A stretch of 64,000 nt of DNA from Chrysopilus asiliformis (GCA_964034945.1 OZ035963.1:61787182-61851181); one strand, 5' to 3'. Positions 13,216 to 27,241 are shown, numbered from the stretch's first letter. Numbers and translations: made by a program. The notes: generated from the sequence alone by a model not told the origin.

Positions 13216-14447
13216 TAAGTCACGCTGCCAATCATTTGAATTTCGAAACCATTTTCTCAAATGCCATAGGTTTCACTTTCATCTGAGTAACTTTGCAATT
13301 AGCCAATGATGCTGCTGATAACAGTCCCTATTAGTTCATTGCATCTTACGAGTCTTATCACGTTTTTCATCATTCTGAGCTTCATTTCTGTTTAAACAAT
13401 AAATAATAAGACGTCAAGTTTCCCAGTAAAAAAAACTCTTGGTGTTCCCCATTGGAGTTTATCTTTTTTTTTTTTAAAGAAATTCATTTTCTTTATCGCA
13501 GTACCTGTACCAAAAAATGAACCATACAATCTAAACTCGTATGTAAAACACACCCGAGTTGTGATAATGTTAAACCGGTGGTATTTCTAGAAAAAAAAGC
13601 AAACATCCGTCCAGACAATGATAAAGAGATACAAAATCCACCTCAACTCGAATGTATAACAACATTTTTTAGATATTTTCCCGAAACCACCAGAAATATC
13701 GTGTACTGAGAATCTCTTGTTGATTTAGCCAAATAAGACGATTTGATGGACATAACAGGCCAAGACATTTAACAATTCTTGTTGATATGAGAATGCTGAA
13801 GGGGGTGAGGGCGGTTTGGACAATGAACGAATTTTAATTGGAGACACATGTGTTTGTTTTTAGTCTTTTTTTCTATTTTTGTTTTTTTTTTTATTAATTT
13901 CCACCGACTTGTTTGTCTGATAATGGAAAAGAAGATAATTATCGAAAGGTGTCCAAAATTTGGCCGATAAAACATTTATTTTTCTGTCGCACCTTTGACG
14001 ACGATTGTAGGATATCCAGTAATGCTTTCAGATTTCAATTTTTTTAATTGATTGGAAAAAAATGTGATTCTTGTAAAAAATTGTGGAAATTTCTTTTCCG
14101 GTCGGTGGAAATTTGTTTTCTGGTCGTGCGTAAAAGTTTTTTTTTTAATTTTTTGGGAAAATGTTGCTAAATGACTTCAATTCAGGTACGATAAAAGTGG
14201 AAATAACTTGAAAAGTATTTTTTAGAGAACTTGAGAACATCATAGAAAAATTAGTGTTTTAAAAAAGTTTTTTTTTTATCGAAAATTTAGCTTCTAGCAC
14301 TCACCATTGATCACACTTTTTTTGTCTTAAATGTCAATTTTAGTGTTTTTTTAGTAATACAACGCGAAACAATGAAAAATTTTCTTAATTTTTTACAAAA
14401 AAATATTATAATCCTGGACCTGTGTCCACGTCGGTCTGTCTATTCGC
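13216..14447. other. AT-rich non-coding stretch
   Basis: No gene or recognised element. It holds long A/T homopolymers and a weak juxtaposed acceptor-donor (TTCAATTCAG|GTACGA) near 14185-14186 that lacks a strong pyrimidine tract. Confidence 0.5.
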
Positions 14448-14476
14448 CTATAACTTGAAAACGACTGAACCGATTT
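14448..14476 (-). repeat. Dispersed AAAATCGGTTCAGTCGTTTT motif
   Basis: The reverse complement reads AAAATCGGTTCAGTCGTTTT followed by CAAGTTA. Relatives occur at 19676-19704, 27210-27240 and 32758-32785. It lies next to CGGTCTGTCTATTCGCCTAT and immediately before a 20 bp tandem array, which suggests it belongs to a larger degraded repeat. Confidence 0.55.
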
Positions 14477-14522
14477 TAACAATTTTTTTAGGATAGCTCA
14501 CTAGCACTACCTGGCCCCAAAG

Positions 14523-14636
14523 GGTAACATCTGAGGTTTTAGGGGTACATATGAGGTTTTAGGGGTACATCTAGGGTTTTAGAGGTACATCTAAGGTTTT
14601 AGGGGCACATCTAGGGTTTTAGGGGTACATCTAAGG
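14523..14636 (+). repeat. 20 bp tandem repeat, about 5.7 copies
   Basis: The unit is close to GGTTTTAGGGGTACATCTAA, repeated head to tail with few substitutions (TATGA or TCTAG for TCTAA, AGAGGT or GGGGCAC variants). No coding frame is implied. Confidence 0.9.
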
Positions 14637-17412
14637 ATAGTCGCTTATAAAAATTCCAAACTCCACTTAAAATATTTGTAATTTATAGAGTATTTTGTAA
14701 TCCGTTTTGCTGCGTAAGAATTATCGTCTTCCATCAGCCTACCAAAACTATTGCCTATGGGACAAAACAATTCTGAAGCCATTATGTGAATATAAAGTGA
14801 TGAAAAGTTTAAAAAATAATCTTAGCCTTGTTGGGCAGACCAGGATATGTTGGAAAATATGAAATTCAAGGTAAAATTTTTCCCTGCCTCATCAATTAGA
14901 TTTAAAATAATTAAAAATCAATACATATTTCTGAATATGTACAACAGTCCACATCAATTACCATTAGATGAAAAACCACACTGAATGCAATGTCAAAACT
15001 CGAACCGCATTGCTATCTAAATATAATTTCCTCAAAATTTCAACTGACATAAAATAATTTTCGGTTGAAATTTCGTTGGAACACATGAAAACGCGGGGAA
15101 ATGACCTGGAAGTAACACGAAATCCACAGAGGCACATATTCTATAGTTCTGTATTGAATATCGATTGGTCACTTTTATAGATTTGGGCCCAGCCCTTCGA
15201 AAGCAACGTGGGGTGATGAACAAAAAACTCGAAAACACGTTTCTGCTACTGTATTGAACGGAAGGAGGGGTATAAGACACACACTTGTATGATGAGGACA
15301 AGAAAATATGAGAGAATCATTGGAAATTCCCAAAAAAGGGTATCTTAGGGAATTCTTGCGGATGGTCCCTTCGGTCAGCGCTTGACCATTGGCTACAATT
15401 TGTGCGCATGTAGTGGAAAAAACAGCAGACCAAATGTTACTTTTAAGGGTGCTCTATATATCAGTTTTGATTGGGTTCGGAGTGAGGAGGTTTCCCACCA
15501 CCCGATGACCAATACAGAAACGTTACTTCGGACAATTGAACAATCCTGGATGTTATCGTGTTTGGTTGGATGACCCTTTTCTATCCAGTGGATTTGGAAT
15601 AGTTTTTTTTTGTCGGATATCACACTATCGTCACGTCATGATGTCGTCACCTTCTTCTTTTTTTTTTTTAATGAAAAGATGGAATTTTCTATTGGTTTTT
15701 GTGTTTGTGCAACATCTTTGACATGTCAATTGTTTGACTGGCAGGACGGAAAAAAATTTTATTAATCGAATTTCATTCAACCCTTTCGATAAAGTGATGA
15801 CATTCGCTGTCAATTTACGTTCCATTGTCACAAGATTCGCATGGTTACAACACTATCCCTGTATGTATTTAAGCTGTGCGAATTTTCCCGAATATACTTT
15901 GTGAAAATATTTTTAGGGAAAATCAAAACCAAACCAAACCAAAGCGTAACGAATTGCTTGAATGTATCAAGTCAAGAGATTAAAAGTTATGGACATTGTG
16001 GAACCCGGCTAATACGACTCTATTAGTTATACTCGTTGTCATCTATAAAAGTCAAGGGTGGATTTAATCGTCCGCCACTTCGTAAGTTAATTCTGTGCTA
16101 AAGGACCAACAGGGTGGGTGGACTTGAGTATTTTTTCCCCTCCTACCGCATCTCATTCCCCGTAGCACTGAAGAAATCACTTCAAATCGCATATCTGAGA
16201 TTTATAACATGCTCGGAATGTATCGCATATGTGAATTCACATTAATTTTGATCCATCCCTTAAATAATACGCGCCCCCATTAACAGCACAGCAAACGAAA
16301 ATCAACATACGTCTTTCTGGATGAAAATGGGACGAAGCTGGAATGGGAGACTCTGGGATTGATTCGCCTTCAGAAATTATCTCACTGCCTAATTTCCATA
16401 TTAATGGCTATTGTGGATGTTGCCAATTTCGTCTGGTTAAATGAGGAGTCCTTCGATCTGAATGTTGTCATGAGAAAACAAAATGCCATTTCGTTCTTTC
16501 TTAGCGTTGCTGACTGCCCACAAAGTTTAGAAATTCGTTTTCTTAACCCCTATTTGCATACAATGGTATTTGTTTAATGCCAATCTAACTTCAAATTGTT
16601 AGTCCGATTGTAATGAAAGTTCTATAAGTGCAGGACGGCGCCCAGCGTTGGCAAATCTGTAGACTGGTGCTGAAATGGCAATTTTCGCAAAATGTGAAAA
16701 TTAGTGAGACATATTTTATGAACAGTCCTAAGCAAACGTTGTTTTTTAATTTTAGCAGAATTTTGTAGCCAAAATATTAGAATTTTTCTGTGAAAAAATC
16801 CATTTTGAATTTAAAAATGCACCTGTTTAAAAAATTTGAAAAAAATCAGACAATAGAATAAAACCGCCGACTTTCAAGCGTAAGGAGATTTCGAACTCTT
16901 CCCCCCACCTCCTCCTTCGTCACGCTTTTCACGATTTTTTATGGAGACCCCCTACCCTAACAGTATGACAGCCCCTAATGTTGTTTTATTGAGTTTTAAT
17001 TTTTTGATTAGTTTACACTCAGTGGCTAGCCATAAAATTCATCATGGAAAATTTAGACGGTACTTAACAAAATAAAACAATCATGTCCAAAAGGGTTAAA
17101 AATCCGGGAATCCAAAAAAAAAATTCGATAGGAAAACTCTCTCTCGAACTGTATTAATGGAAAAGCTTTACCAAAACAGTTCAATGTGGCTGCGAAAGCA
17201 TATCTCTTAATATCAAGTGGATTTCTCTGGGTTTTATCTGCAGAAATTTTCTTCGATTGCCATCGAAAGGACTTTATTGTAATGCCTGATCCTTTCAATA
17301 CTCAAAAATACTCCAGAATAAAAATACTTTTCCATTGCCCTGCTTTGCTTTCTTTAACCAACTACACTTGAATACTGAACTAATTGTTAGTATTTTTGTA
17401 TGTATTTCTAAT
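14637..17412. other. Non-coding stretch with family A remnants
   Basis: No gene recognised; frames around 15032-15301 and 15382-15623 are short and look random. Family A-like pieces occur at 16705-16735 (GACATATTTTATGAACAGTCC) and about 16880-16980 (C-rich block, GTCACGCTTTTCACGATTTTT, ending GTATGACAGCCCC). Confidence 0.45.
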
Positions 17413-17448
17413 GTCCCACAAGGATCCAATCTAGGGCCCCTCATATTT
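17413..17448 (+). pseudogene. Relic of non-LTR reverse transcriptase (PQGS-LGP block)
   Basis: Translates as VPQGSNLGPLIF, the conserved VPQGS-x-LGPLLF block of non-LTR retrotransposon reverse transcriptases. The frame is open from about 17335 to 17607, and the residues just before it (SIFVCISN) fit the usual beta-strand preceding the block. The expected N-D dipeptide after it and the catalytic Y/F-A-D-D box are not seen, and no other element domain is nearby. A decayed fragment, not a gene. Confidence 0.75.
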
Positions 17449-20400
17449 CCGATAGTTTTAATTCGATTGGGGGTCATTGTAATATCCGTTAGTAACTTTT
17501 CTGCTTATTTTTATCTTCATCTTTATTTTCCTTTTTATTGGGGGGGTTTTTTTCGGTATCAGTGCCACATCAACTCAACCCTATCACGCGGAGTGGCCAT
17601 AATTTAGTAAATTCTCTGTACTTAATTGTACACATGTGCCTGAAACTAATTCGTTTTAGCAAATATTTGTTAACTCGCGGACCATTTGAATACAATTTCG
17701 AAATGTTTTATATTTTTCTTCGGTGGTTACTTGGACTTTTCGCTTGAATTTTTCTTTTACGTGAATTTTTTTTCCATTAAAAAAAATGTTTTAGTGGTTT
17801 AAAACTGATTGCAGAGGGTCGGAAATGCCGATAGACACGAAAGGAACAACGCGATGGTCATTTGTGTGGGTTCGATGTGGATGGAAAATGTTTGAGTTCA
17901 AGGGAAAGTGTGTGTAGGCGGACATTCTTATCACTTGCACGGCCTGCGAGGTGATAAGAAAATTTGTTCAGTGTCGCCTGAACTCAATTCGGTTTTTGTG
18001 TACTTCTAGCTCACCTCGGCAAGGTAGATATTTTGAGGAGGTTGTTGGGGGTGGGGGGCGAACGATGGCACCTGGTAGTAGTGGTCGTAGTTGTGTCGGC
18101 CAGCGAAAAAAAAAGCTTGTGTTATTTTTTTTTAAAACGCCAAGCTATATTTCTAGACCACGGCTTTTGGTCGGTCTCCTGTGTGTTGTGTCTCTACCTT
18201 TTTTGTTGATGTTACACGCGTTATCCAAGGTAGATTTTCTGGCAAGGTGTGCTATTAATTTACCTTACAATAAAAAAACGATGATAAAATTCGTGTCATA
18301 TGAGCGCAAGAGGGTGGCTGGCGTTGATATCAACCGAAGTTAAATTGGTGTTCGTCATGGATTGGTCATAAAGGTAGCTTACCTCAAATACCAACATATT
18401 TTGATTACCGAGAAATAATGTGTTAAGTAAATACAAGTGTGTGGACATAAGTTGGCGTTTACGGCAACACAGTTGAAAACTTTTTTTACTTTTCAACTGA
18501 ATATAAATATGGAGGCAGGGGGAGTGGGTAGCTTTTGTTCTACGATATTACGGCTTTTATAATCTGACAAAAGAAAATTCGTATTGTTTGTCGATTGGTT
18601 AATTTACATAAGGTGTTGTTTGTAATGATATGTGGAGATACCTGGATATAACTGAGTTCAACTGTCTACGTTGGTGAATCAAGTAGGAGGTCAATGGTGA
18701 AAAATACAAAAGTCTGGCGGTATTATTAATTTACAGCGTATCGAAATAGGCTAGAATTATAGGGGAAAAAGTGTATCTAGAGCGAGGTTATTTGGTTGAA
18801 CGGAATTGGAAATAACTTTTTTTTTTAACATCAATTCAGTTGCTGTCAATTGAACTTCACATAGTTTTCAAATTGTAAAGTATCTATCAGTAATAATAGT
18901 CATAATTTGGTTTCGAAAAAAAATTTCCAACTGCCTTGACGGCCCTTTTGAAATTTCCATCTATTACGTAAGTGCGATTGAACTACGACTAAAAATTGAG
19001 GATTTCCCATAATGTCTGAGAACCAATTTTAGATTAAACTACCTAACAAATAACAGAAATTGGGTTAATTCTACACAAATATGACAGTTTTTCGTAATAA
19101 AATACCGATATTAAATTTTGACGTGGATGAATCACCAACAAATAGGCCCTAAAACTACTACAAATATTGAGCTCCTCATCAAAAATCCCTTTAAAATTAA
19201 GTATCTTATCTAGACGAACCAAGATAGATAAAAAGATTGTGGGACGCTGATGTTGCAACCAGCCCTTAAGCCATTAGACCATCATTTGGGTCCATTGTGC
19301 GGCGAACCAGACGCACCAAACATTTGAAGACCTTTTTTTAAAAGACAGAAAATTTTGAAAGCCATAGTTTTGCATTTGTCAGAAGAACTCCGAAAAAAAA
19401 GTTGCATTTTTTGTCCTTTTTCATATTTAGGACCTCTTTTAAATTTTTTATTACTTTAAAAGCACGACGTGTCCTTGGAAGGTCCTTGGGAGCGAAATAT
19501 CTTAATTTAAATATCAGATTCGTGATCGGCGGCCCCTAAAACCTTCTAATGTAATTTTTCCCGAAAAAAATGGGAAAAAGGATATTCGCGTTATCTTTTC
19601 AGGACCTAAAAAATTTTGACACACTTGAAACGTAGCTCATTTGCTTTTGCGGCACCGAAGACCTAAAGATTGTAAATTTCATCAAAATCGGTCGAGCCGT
19701 TTTTAAAAAAAAGGGATGTGCCTTAGAGGCACACATAGTGCTTTTACGGGGGTGAAAATAGCTCTTGCCTTTTAGGGTTAAGAACAGCTTTTTATCCACA
19801 AATTTCAAGTTGGGAACTGTCCACAAAAAACGTTACACATTTAAAGGGGAAGATGGCCTGCGGTAGTGGGACGGCGGCATTAAATTTTATTCAAAATATC
19901 CCGAGAACTCAATTTCTAAGTGTCTACTGTTATGAGGCTGCAATCCTTATAAATGTCTGAATCCTACTCATGGCTGTTTTTTTAAATATTTCGCTATTTT
20001 TTCCATTAACTTTCAAGTCCTCGGATGCTTTATGGCCCAGCAAAAATACTTTCTTGATCTTAAATTTATATCAAAACTAAATTTCATGAAAACCCAAAGT
20101 TAAATGACAAAATTTTACATTTTAAACAAAAAAACAACTACCTCAAAAATAACATCCAGGAAATAAGGGAAGAAGTGAAAATCCATTCTATGTTGAAAAC
20201 CACTTTTCATTCGTAGACCATTGTTACTACGGAAATAGTTGAAAAACTCCAATGCAGAGTTTTTCAGAAAAACTTATTTCTCCAACTCGGAGTTTGGGAA
20301 GGGGTGGTGGTTTGTGGACATAAAATGAAGCATAAAAAAAACAGGAAATTTTCTGCTGTCCCTTACGAATATATTTAACAACCCCCACGATACAAATATC

Positions 20401-22060
20401 CAAAGCTACATCTAGATGCGTTAGCATGAATATGAAATAACTTTTGATAGCCGTAGGACATTTTCAGTAGGTTCTATCTATCCTTTGGACGTTTTGCCAA
20501 GTCCTGTATTCACCTTTACTACATTTCGCACACAATAAAATGTTTACCTTTTTTGCAATATAGACTTTGAACTGTGCGGCGGTGTGTTAGATTTCGTGTG
20601 TGTTTGGTATCTGGTCAAGGTGGACTTTCTTTAATAAAAAAAACTTTGATATCCTGAAATACAGGAGAAAATATTTTTCCACACCTCCAATCATTTCATC
20701 AAGAAAGGTTGTGAAAATCGTATTTATGTGTGAGTGTGTGGCTTTGCTTCCTTTTCAATAACAATTGAAACGGATGTCACCTTTTATCGAATGGTTGTTA
20801 AAGTTTGCCCTGTTTCTAGTAGGCAAACCTTCAAATATGGTTTACGGGGTGTGGGGTTCCCAAAAACTCGGGATACGGTAGGGTGTTTGATGGGCATCTG
20901 AACATCCAACCAAACATATATGAAAAAATTCCGCAGTTATAACCGATTTTGATGATTGATTTTGCGTTGTGTGAAGGTAACACGGACTCTTGCTTGCCCT
21001 TCTATCCCTCCGAAAATGTCAAAACGATGCGGGTTAAACGTGTACGCGTGTTTGATAAATAGGTAACAAGTAGAAATTATTTTCTGATACCACACTATGA
21101 AATAATCATAGAAGCAAAAACTATTAGACGTAATAAATTAATGCAAATTGAGACAATATCAAAACTATTCCAGATAATGAGAAAGTTTCAATGTTGCAGA
21201 CAAAATAAGCCAATGTCGCCCTTCGACGCGTTACAGGGAGAAAAACATGGTCACATATCACCGGATAGTTGCCACATTTCTGTTAAACAACGACAAGAGT
21301 TATTGATAATCAAAACGTAAATGATTCCAATAAAAATATTGGAAAAAGCGAAAATATCGTAATAAATAAATAAATTTGTGATTTGATTGTAATATACGTC
21401 CCCCAACCCCCCGTTCCTGATTGTCTGTATGTACCATCTATTAAAAGGACGTATCCTATGGAAGACACATGCCGAAAATGGAATATTAAATCGTGTATTC
21501 GTGATAAGTAACGAAAAATTTGTTAAGCGGGAATTCCATTACTTTGGGTGGAAACATTTGTTAGGATTTTTCCTAAATATTGAATAAGTAATAAATATTG
21601 AATAAGTCCGAAAAATAGTTTGAAAATAATTCAATCACAAAGATTGAATGGAATGTCCACATTTGTAAGGTTTTTAAACTTTGGGTGATATTTTAAAACA
21701 TAATTTTTTTTACAGTAATTTCAAAAACCTAAATTTTCTAGTGACTAGATTAGTCTAGAATGACCTTTGCTGTTTTTTGGGAGCTGTGACACCTTATAAT
21801 TGTTTAAAACCCATCTGTGATCTGCAATCCGTGAAAAAAAAAAGAAATCGCTCCGCAACCCTGATTCAAGGAAACTAAGGTCTGAGCGTGGCCTCACAAG
21901 CATCGCAATTCCGCCAAAATTTTGGTGGGTTTCGGCAGGTTTTTATTGCGCTCGAATAAAACCTTATATTTTTTGTTAAATTTATAAGGTTTTGCTGATT
22001 TTCAATATTTTGAAACTAAAGGTTTATTGGAAATTTTTTTTAAAAAATCTTTTTTTTTTA
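17449..22060. other. Non-coding stretch, scattered repeats
   Basis: No gene recognised. A dispersed AAAATCGGTCGAGCCGTTTTT motif sits at 19683-19703, a family A-like end (CTGTCCACAAAAAACGTTACAC) near 19816-19838, and core repeats of the CCTTACAAATG family near 19944 and 21658-21675. The frame at 17951-18343 (130 codons) has no recognisable domain. Confidence 0.45.
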
Positions 22061-22274
22061 AGTCTATAAAATACGTCACACTTTTAAGAGGAGGAAGGAG
22101 GAGGGGGGAGGAGGGAGGAGGAGGGTGGAGGAGGGACGAGGAAGGGGGGGGGGGAGTTTTTGCAGTAGTGTGTCGTCAATTTCGATTTCCAAAAGAAAAT
22201 CGCGAAAAAGCGTGTTGAACAGGAGAAGGATTCGTAAGGCCGGAAATTCGCATGACGTATTTGAAGGACAGCCC
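22061..22274 (+). mobile_element. Family A element carrying a (GGA)n-like block
   Basis: The left end AGTCTATAAAATACGTCACA and right end CATGACGTATTTGAAGGACAGCCC form the inverted termini of family A. The interior has an expanded purine block, GAGGAGGAAGG-like, at about 22088-22155 and the AAATCGCGAAAAAGC word seen in other copies. The overlapping short frames on both strands are composition artefacts of the purine block. Confidence 0.7.
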
Positions 22275-25200
22275 AAAAAATCTTATTTAACGGAAAATCA
22301 AATCCTTCTTATGATGGAGAAAAAAGAAGACGATCTGGAATGTGGCGTCATTAAAGAAAAAAGTATAGTCTAGAATTCAAAAAGAAAGTTCAGGAATATC
22401 AAAACAGTCTTAGCTGCGAATGTAATCACACCCTAACAAATTGATTTGTCCTTTCATACAATTTAGTGAGATTCACGACTTCAGTTTTTTCGCAAAAATA
22501 AGGACAACTGAATAACAGTAAAACAACTGAATTTGTCCTAATCGAAATTGTGCCGCGTTTGTTCGCCATACTAGAACTCACGTTCGATGGTTTCAGTGAA
22601 ATTGGCCGAATTTGATGTGTGCTATCCTTGTTGACTTGTCAAGGAGCAGACGATTTTCTTATTTTTTTTTTACTTTTATTATGGATGAATTTCTGGTCTT
22701 TTACTACGTTTTTCTGCTCAAGGACACCCCGACATACACCGAGTGGAAAGGGAAGTCAGTTTGGAAAAAATGAAATGAGAGCGAATTGGTTATTGTTGTT
22801 GTTGTTCGAACTGCTTTGGGAACAGTCGGAATAATAGAGGCAGGCAGTAATAGTAATGGTGGTCGGCCCCGGGTTCGAATATGTCATGCCCAAGGATCAA
22901 AATTCATGACCAACTAATAAATTTGATTAGGACAATGATATCGATATAAAACAAGGAGGGCAACGGAGAGATCCATGCGATGCTTAGTAGCACACAGTGG
23001 ATGAAAATAGGGCTGGGCGACAGTCAGACAGCAGGACAACAGGGCTGCGAGACTGTGCTGGGTCGAAGGATATTCAGCTGAATGGAATCGCAGAGGGTGA
23101 GGGCGAAAATTCGTATATATTGAACTGTGATATCGGACCGAATATTGAACATCTTGTCAATTGGTGACTATTTTGTGAGACTAATGCCATATGTAATTGA
23201 CTTCACCTAGAGGGTTGATTTTTTTTTATTAACGTCACCACAACTTGGTTATCGTCAGCGTTTGAATCCATATGGGGTTGGGGGTGGCTAACTTGTATTG
23301 GATTTTTTTTTCTATTTGGTTGAGTTTTTTTTCCCTCTACGGTTTTTTTGTCCGGAGACCAACACAATTTTTTCCCGGATATTTTCTTTATTTGCAATCC
23401 TAATTGACTGGGCTAAGCTGATCTGTCTTTCGACTAATGTTGTTTTATTACTGTCGCAATATGGTCACAAGGGATGTGGTTTTTTTGTGTATATGTTTTT
23501 ATGATGTGTCATTTGATATGTTGTTTTGAGTGTTTTACACCTTATTAAGATATCCTGTGTGATTTTATTCGTGTGGTTTCAATTAGAACAAAAAAGTCCT
23601 TGGGGTGTCACCAAATTTTCCGACACCAAAACCTTACAAATTCCACGAAACCTTTTTATTTCTAATGATGGAAATTTATTGACAGAACTTTTATTCAAAA
23701 GATGGCCCTTTTTAAAAAATCTATCTTTCTGTATCTCGTCGCACATTTTCAAAATTTTTGTCTACGATTCTATATTGCCTACTGACTCCCAATTTATTCA
23801 GCTTCCCTGAATATGTATTTTAAACACCGCCACTATGGCCAAATATCCAAAATTGACCAAATCGAGATGGTTTAGCAGTTTCTTTTCGGAAAAAATTTGA
23901 TTTCAACATTTGTTTGGTTATGACAAACATTTGTAAATGAAATTTTTTCATTGCAGTTTCGAAAACCTGAAATTCCAAACCACAACACTATTATCATATT
24001 GATGGGCAACTGTAGAACCTTACAAATGTTTAAAGACTTTCCTTGATTAACAATTCATAAGAATTTGAAAGAGTTATAGATGGAGTTTACAACCTTCGCT
24101 TTGCCTGGTTCATAAAAAAAACCTTACAAATGTTGCGAAGCTTTCCGGTTATCTTAAAATTGCATGTGCGGCAAGAAAAGAATTTTAGTAAAAAAATAAT
24201 TCAAGTTTTACAAGTTTATATGTGGCAACTCTAAAAATTCCAATAGAGAACTAATTTTTCAACATAAAAAAACATTTATTGTCTACCACTTTGGAATAAT
24301 TTTCAAGAAATCATTACAAAAAGCGGTGCGTCAAAGCGTTAAAAAATATTAAACGTTGACCACTTCTGCCCAAAGTTGTAGCATAAATATCACTTGAGAT
24401 AAAATTAAATCCATTACGGATTGCAAAGTAACATTTTAGCATATAATATGCGTGCGCAGTTCAAAGGATAGCGCTTTCTAAAGACTAAAACCGGGATAAG
24501 TGGTCACTTCAGTGTAGCGAGAAACTAACTTCAAGTGTAACCAGTTGTGTTCTGTTTCATTTCGTAATCGATGAATTAAAGATTTTTTGCGACAACAACG
24601 AAAACCTACATCTACCCTTAATTTGGTTTTGCAAAAATACCTTTGCATCCTTTTTATGTTTTATACTGTTTCAATTGCAATACATGGCATACCAATGGAT
24701 CGATTCATATTGAAATACGCATCGCGGAATTTCGTTTGATCTTTTTTATTAAACGGCAACGACCGGCCAACCGATTTTCATTAAATTTAATATTCCTTGT
24801 TTGCGAACAATGCGAATTTTGCTTTTTCACGTTTTTTTTTATTTTCGTCGCATGGGGGGTGAGTGCAAAAACAGTTAATTGCAATTCTTGATGAAATTAA
24901 AATGTTAAATATGTCTGTCAGTATTGCGGATAATAATTGTGTGAGACCAACAGGAAAAAAGGAAATTCGCGAGGGTCGTTTTGAAATTCAGAGACGCAAA
25001 CATAGATCGAAATTCTGAAAATTCCATGGACATATGAAGCGCATCGAGTCCTGATGAAAATTCAAAAGCGTAAAAACAACAAAATCTCCAGCGACATCAG
25101 ATGGATTAATGCACGACAAATACGAATGGTGTGGTTATGTGGGAGGTGAAAAATGCCTGTCGAATTCGCTGATGGCAGGACGAAGAGGTCCAACCATTAA

Positions 25201-27203
25201 ATTAATGGGCAGCGGATTAATAACGCAGGACTATGAGATTTCACCGCATGTCACACAAAGTTTTCCCTTATTTTTCGTTTCCATTTAGTTGGAATTTTGT
25301 CGTCCAAATCGCCCGCAAATGTGAGTATAGAATGGCGTTTTCACCCATCGTCCTGCAGAATTACCCACCTTGGAAAATGTTTCATTATTTACGTGGCCAT
25401 GGCAAAAGAGTCGAGTTTTGGTGGTGCTGGTTGGATGTTTTTCCGTTTCATGTTCTTGCATCATCCCGTGTGGATATTTGGATATTAAATTTTAGTTGGG
25501 GTAGTAATCATATTGCCCTCGGCTAATATTATCGAGAGGGTGTTAATCCGTGACGCAAATAAACCTGTGACCGACCAAACACGACCAAAAAATCCCCCAC
25601 AATTTTTGATATTGTTTTGTTGCGGCTGTATTTGTGCGTCCAAACAAATAATTATGTGCGAGACGTAATTAAAATTAAGGGTGGCCCATGTACCAATTAG
25701 CCATTGCCACATCACAAAATATGAACAAAATAACATGACTTTTTTTCTTGCTGCAAAAAAAAAAATGAAATCCAATGAAATTTTCATTGACCGCATTGAT
25801 CAAATCGTGTACATAATTTCGAAGCATAAATACAGTGATTAACACCCGCACAATTATCACAATTTTCGCATATACTTAACAAATATGTTATAGCATTGGT
25901 TTGAATAGCATTGAGCGTATTCTTCTAATGTTGGAAAAGTTTGTTTTCGTTTATTTGCATTTGACCGCAGATGTTTTACAATCGCAACTTTAATTTTTTC
26001 AAGCGTTGTTTTTTTCTATGGAAAAATGAAAATTAGGGGTTATCACAACGCCTACGCATCGTCTAATAAAAATTTACATCTGTCGGAGTGGAAAAAAATT
26101 ATGCAAAATCACATAAAAATTACAATTCCTTGCTGAAAATAAAAATATGATTTCTAACTGATATGCGCAGATGTCAAGTTTTTCCACTAATTTTTTTTAA
26201 CGCATAATTTTTGATGGGTTCGATTAGTTTGATTTCTAGAAATTAGATTTTGTAGATAAAACTGCAATAGACGGTTTATTGGACAAAAAATGCTGAATTT
26301 TCGTGAAAATTGCAGGAAACGTATTTTTTGATAGTTGAGAGTAATGAGATAGAAAAATAAGGGCAGCTATTTAAAATTTTGATTAAGAATTGCTAAAGAT
26401 TTTGTAATTCTTCTTCTAAATGAGCGCTATGTCGCTTTTTTCCTTAGAACGGTGCGAAAACCTACATTGCGTTTAAAGAAAATAATAAAGCTGATTCAAG
26501 TCAACGTTTTGACAAATCAACTCTGACCTGCAGCAGGTAAACTGAATTATCCATTACAATCTTCAAAATACCTATCTCAGATCAACCCGTCCAGTTCCTT
26601 AGCCCTGCTTTACTTGTTGCAGGTTTAAATTTTGAATTTCTCCCGCCATAGGTTGACACATTTTTACTTTTCCTAACGCAGGTGAACGCACGCCTAGCAT
26701 AGACTAAATTTTTCTTCAGGAAACCAAATACGCTATACGAAAGTTCACGACATTTTTAATTTTTCGGAGTGTGGGGTTGAATTATTTATAAAATTTGTAG
26801 CCGAACAATAGCAATAAATGTAGAAACAGTCTAGACTAGAGACGATTTAACGAACGCCCATTGTGGTTTCGTAACAACTTTTACAGTTTTATATAATTTG
26901 CGTTTGAGCAACATTTGTAAGGTTTTGCTCGACCCATAAACGACACAGACAAAATTCCAGCTTTTCCGGCTTGACTTAATTTTACTTAAATCCTTTAAGC
27001 ATTTTAAGTTGAATTTTACAACTGAAAAAATGTTTCAAAGTTCACACACCTTTTATAATATTTAAAAAAAAATATTTTCACACAACTTTAGTTACGAAGT
27101 TCCTTTTTAAAAGCTTCTTCTTTATTTTTATCGAAAGCTAACTAAGAATTGAATAAAAATGTAGGGTTGATAAATTTACACACTGACGGAGAACATAATC
27201 CAA
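22275..27203. other. Non-coding stretch with ~135 bp repeat relics
   Basis: No gene recognised. Core repeats occur at 23629 (CCTTACAAATTCC), 24016-24030 and 24120-24135 (CCTTACAAATGTTGCGA), and on the reverse strand at 26908-26929 (GCAACATTTGTAAGGTTTTG). A weak acceptor-donor juxtaposition (TCCTAACGCAG|GTGAAC) lies at 26681|26682. Confidence 0.45.
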
Positions 27204-27241
27204 AATTTCAGCTCAATCGGTCGATTGGTTTTGAAGTTGCA

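Noticed and set aside
14170..14195. Ratchet point at 14185|14186 (TTCAG|GTACGA)
   Set aside because: No strong polypyrimidine tract and a poor donor.
26671..26690. Second ratchet point at 26681|26682 (CGCAG|GTGAAC)
   Set aside because: The pyrimidine tract is interrupted and the donor GTGAAC is weak; similar CAGGTGAA words occur nearby as part of repeats.
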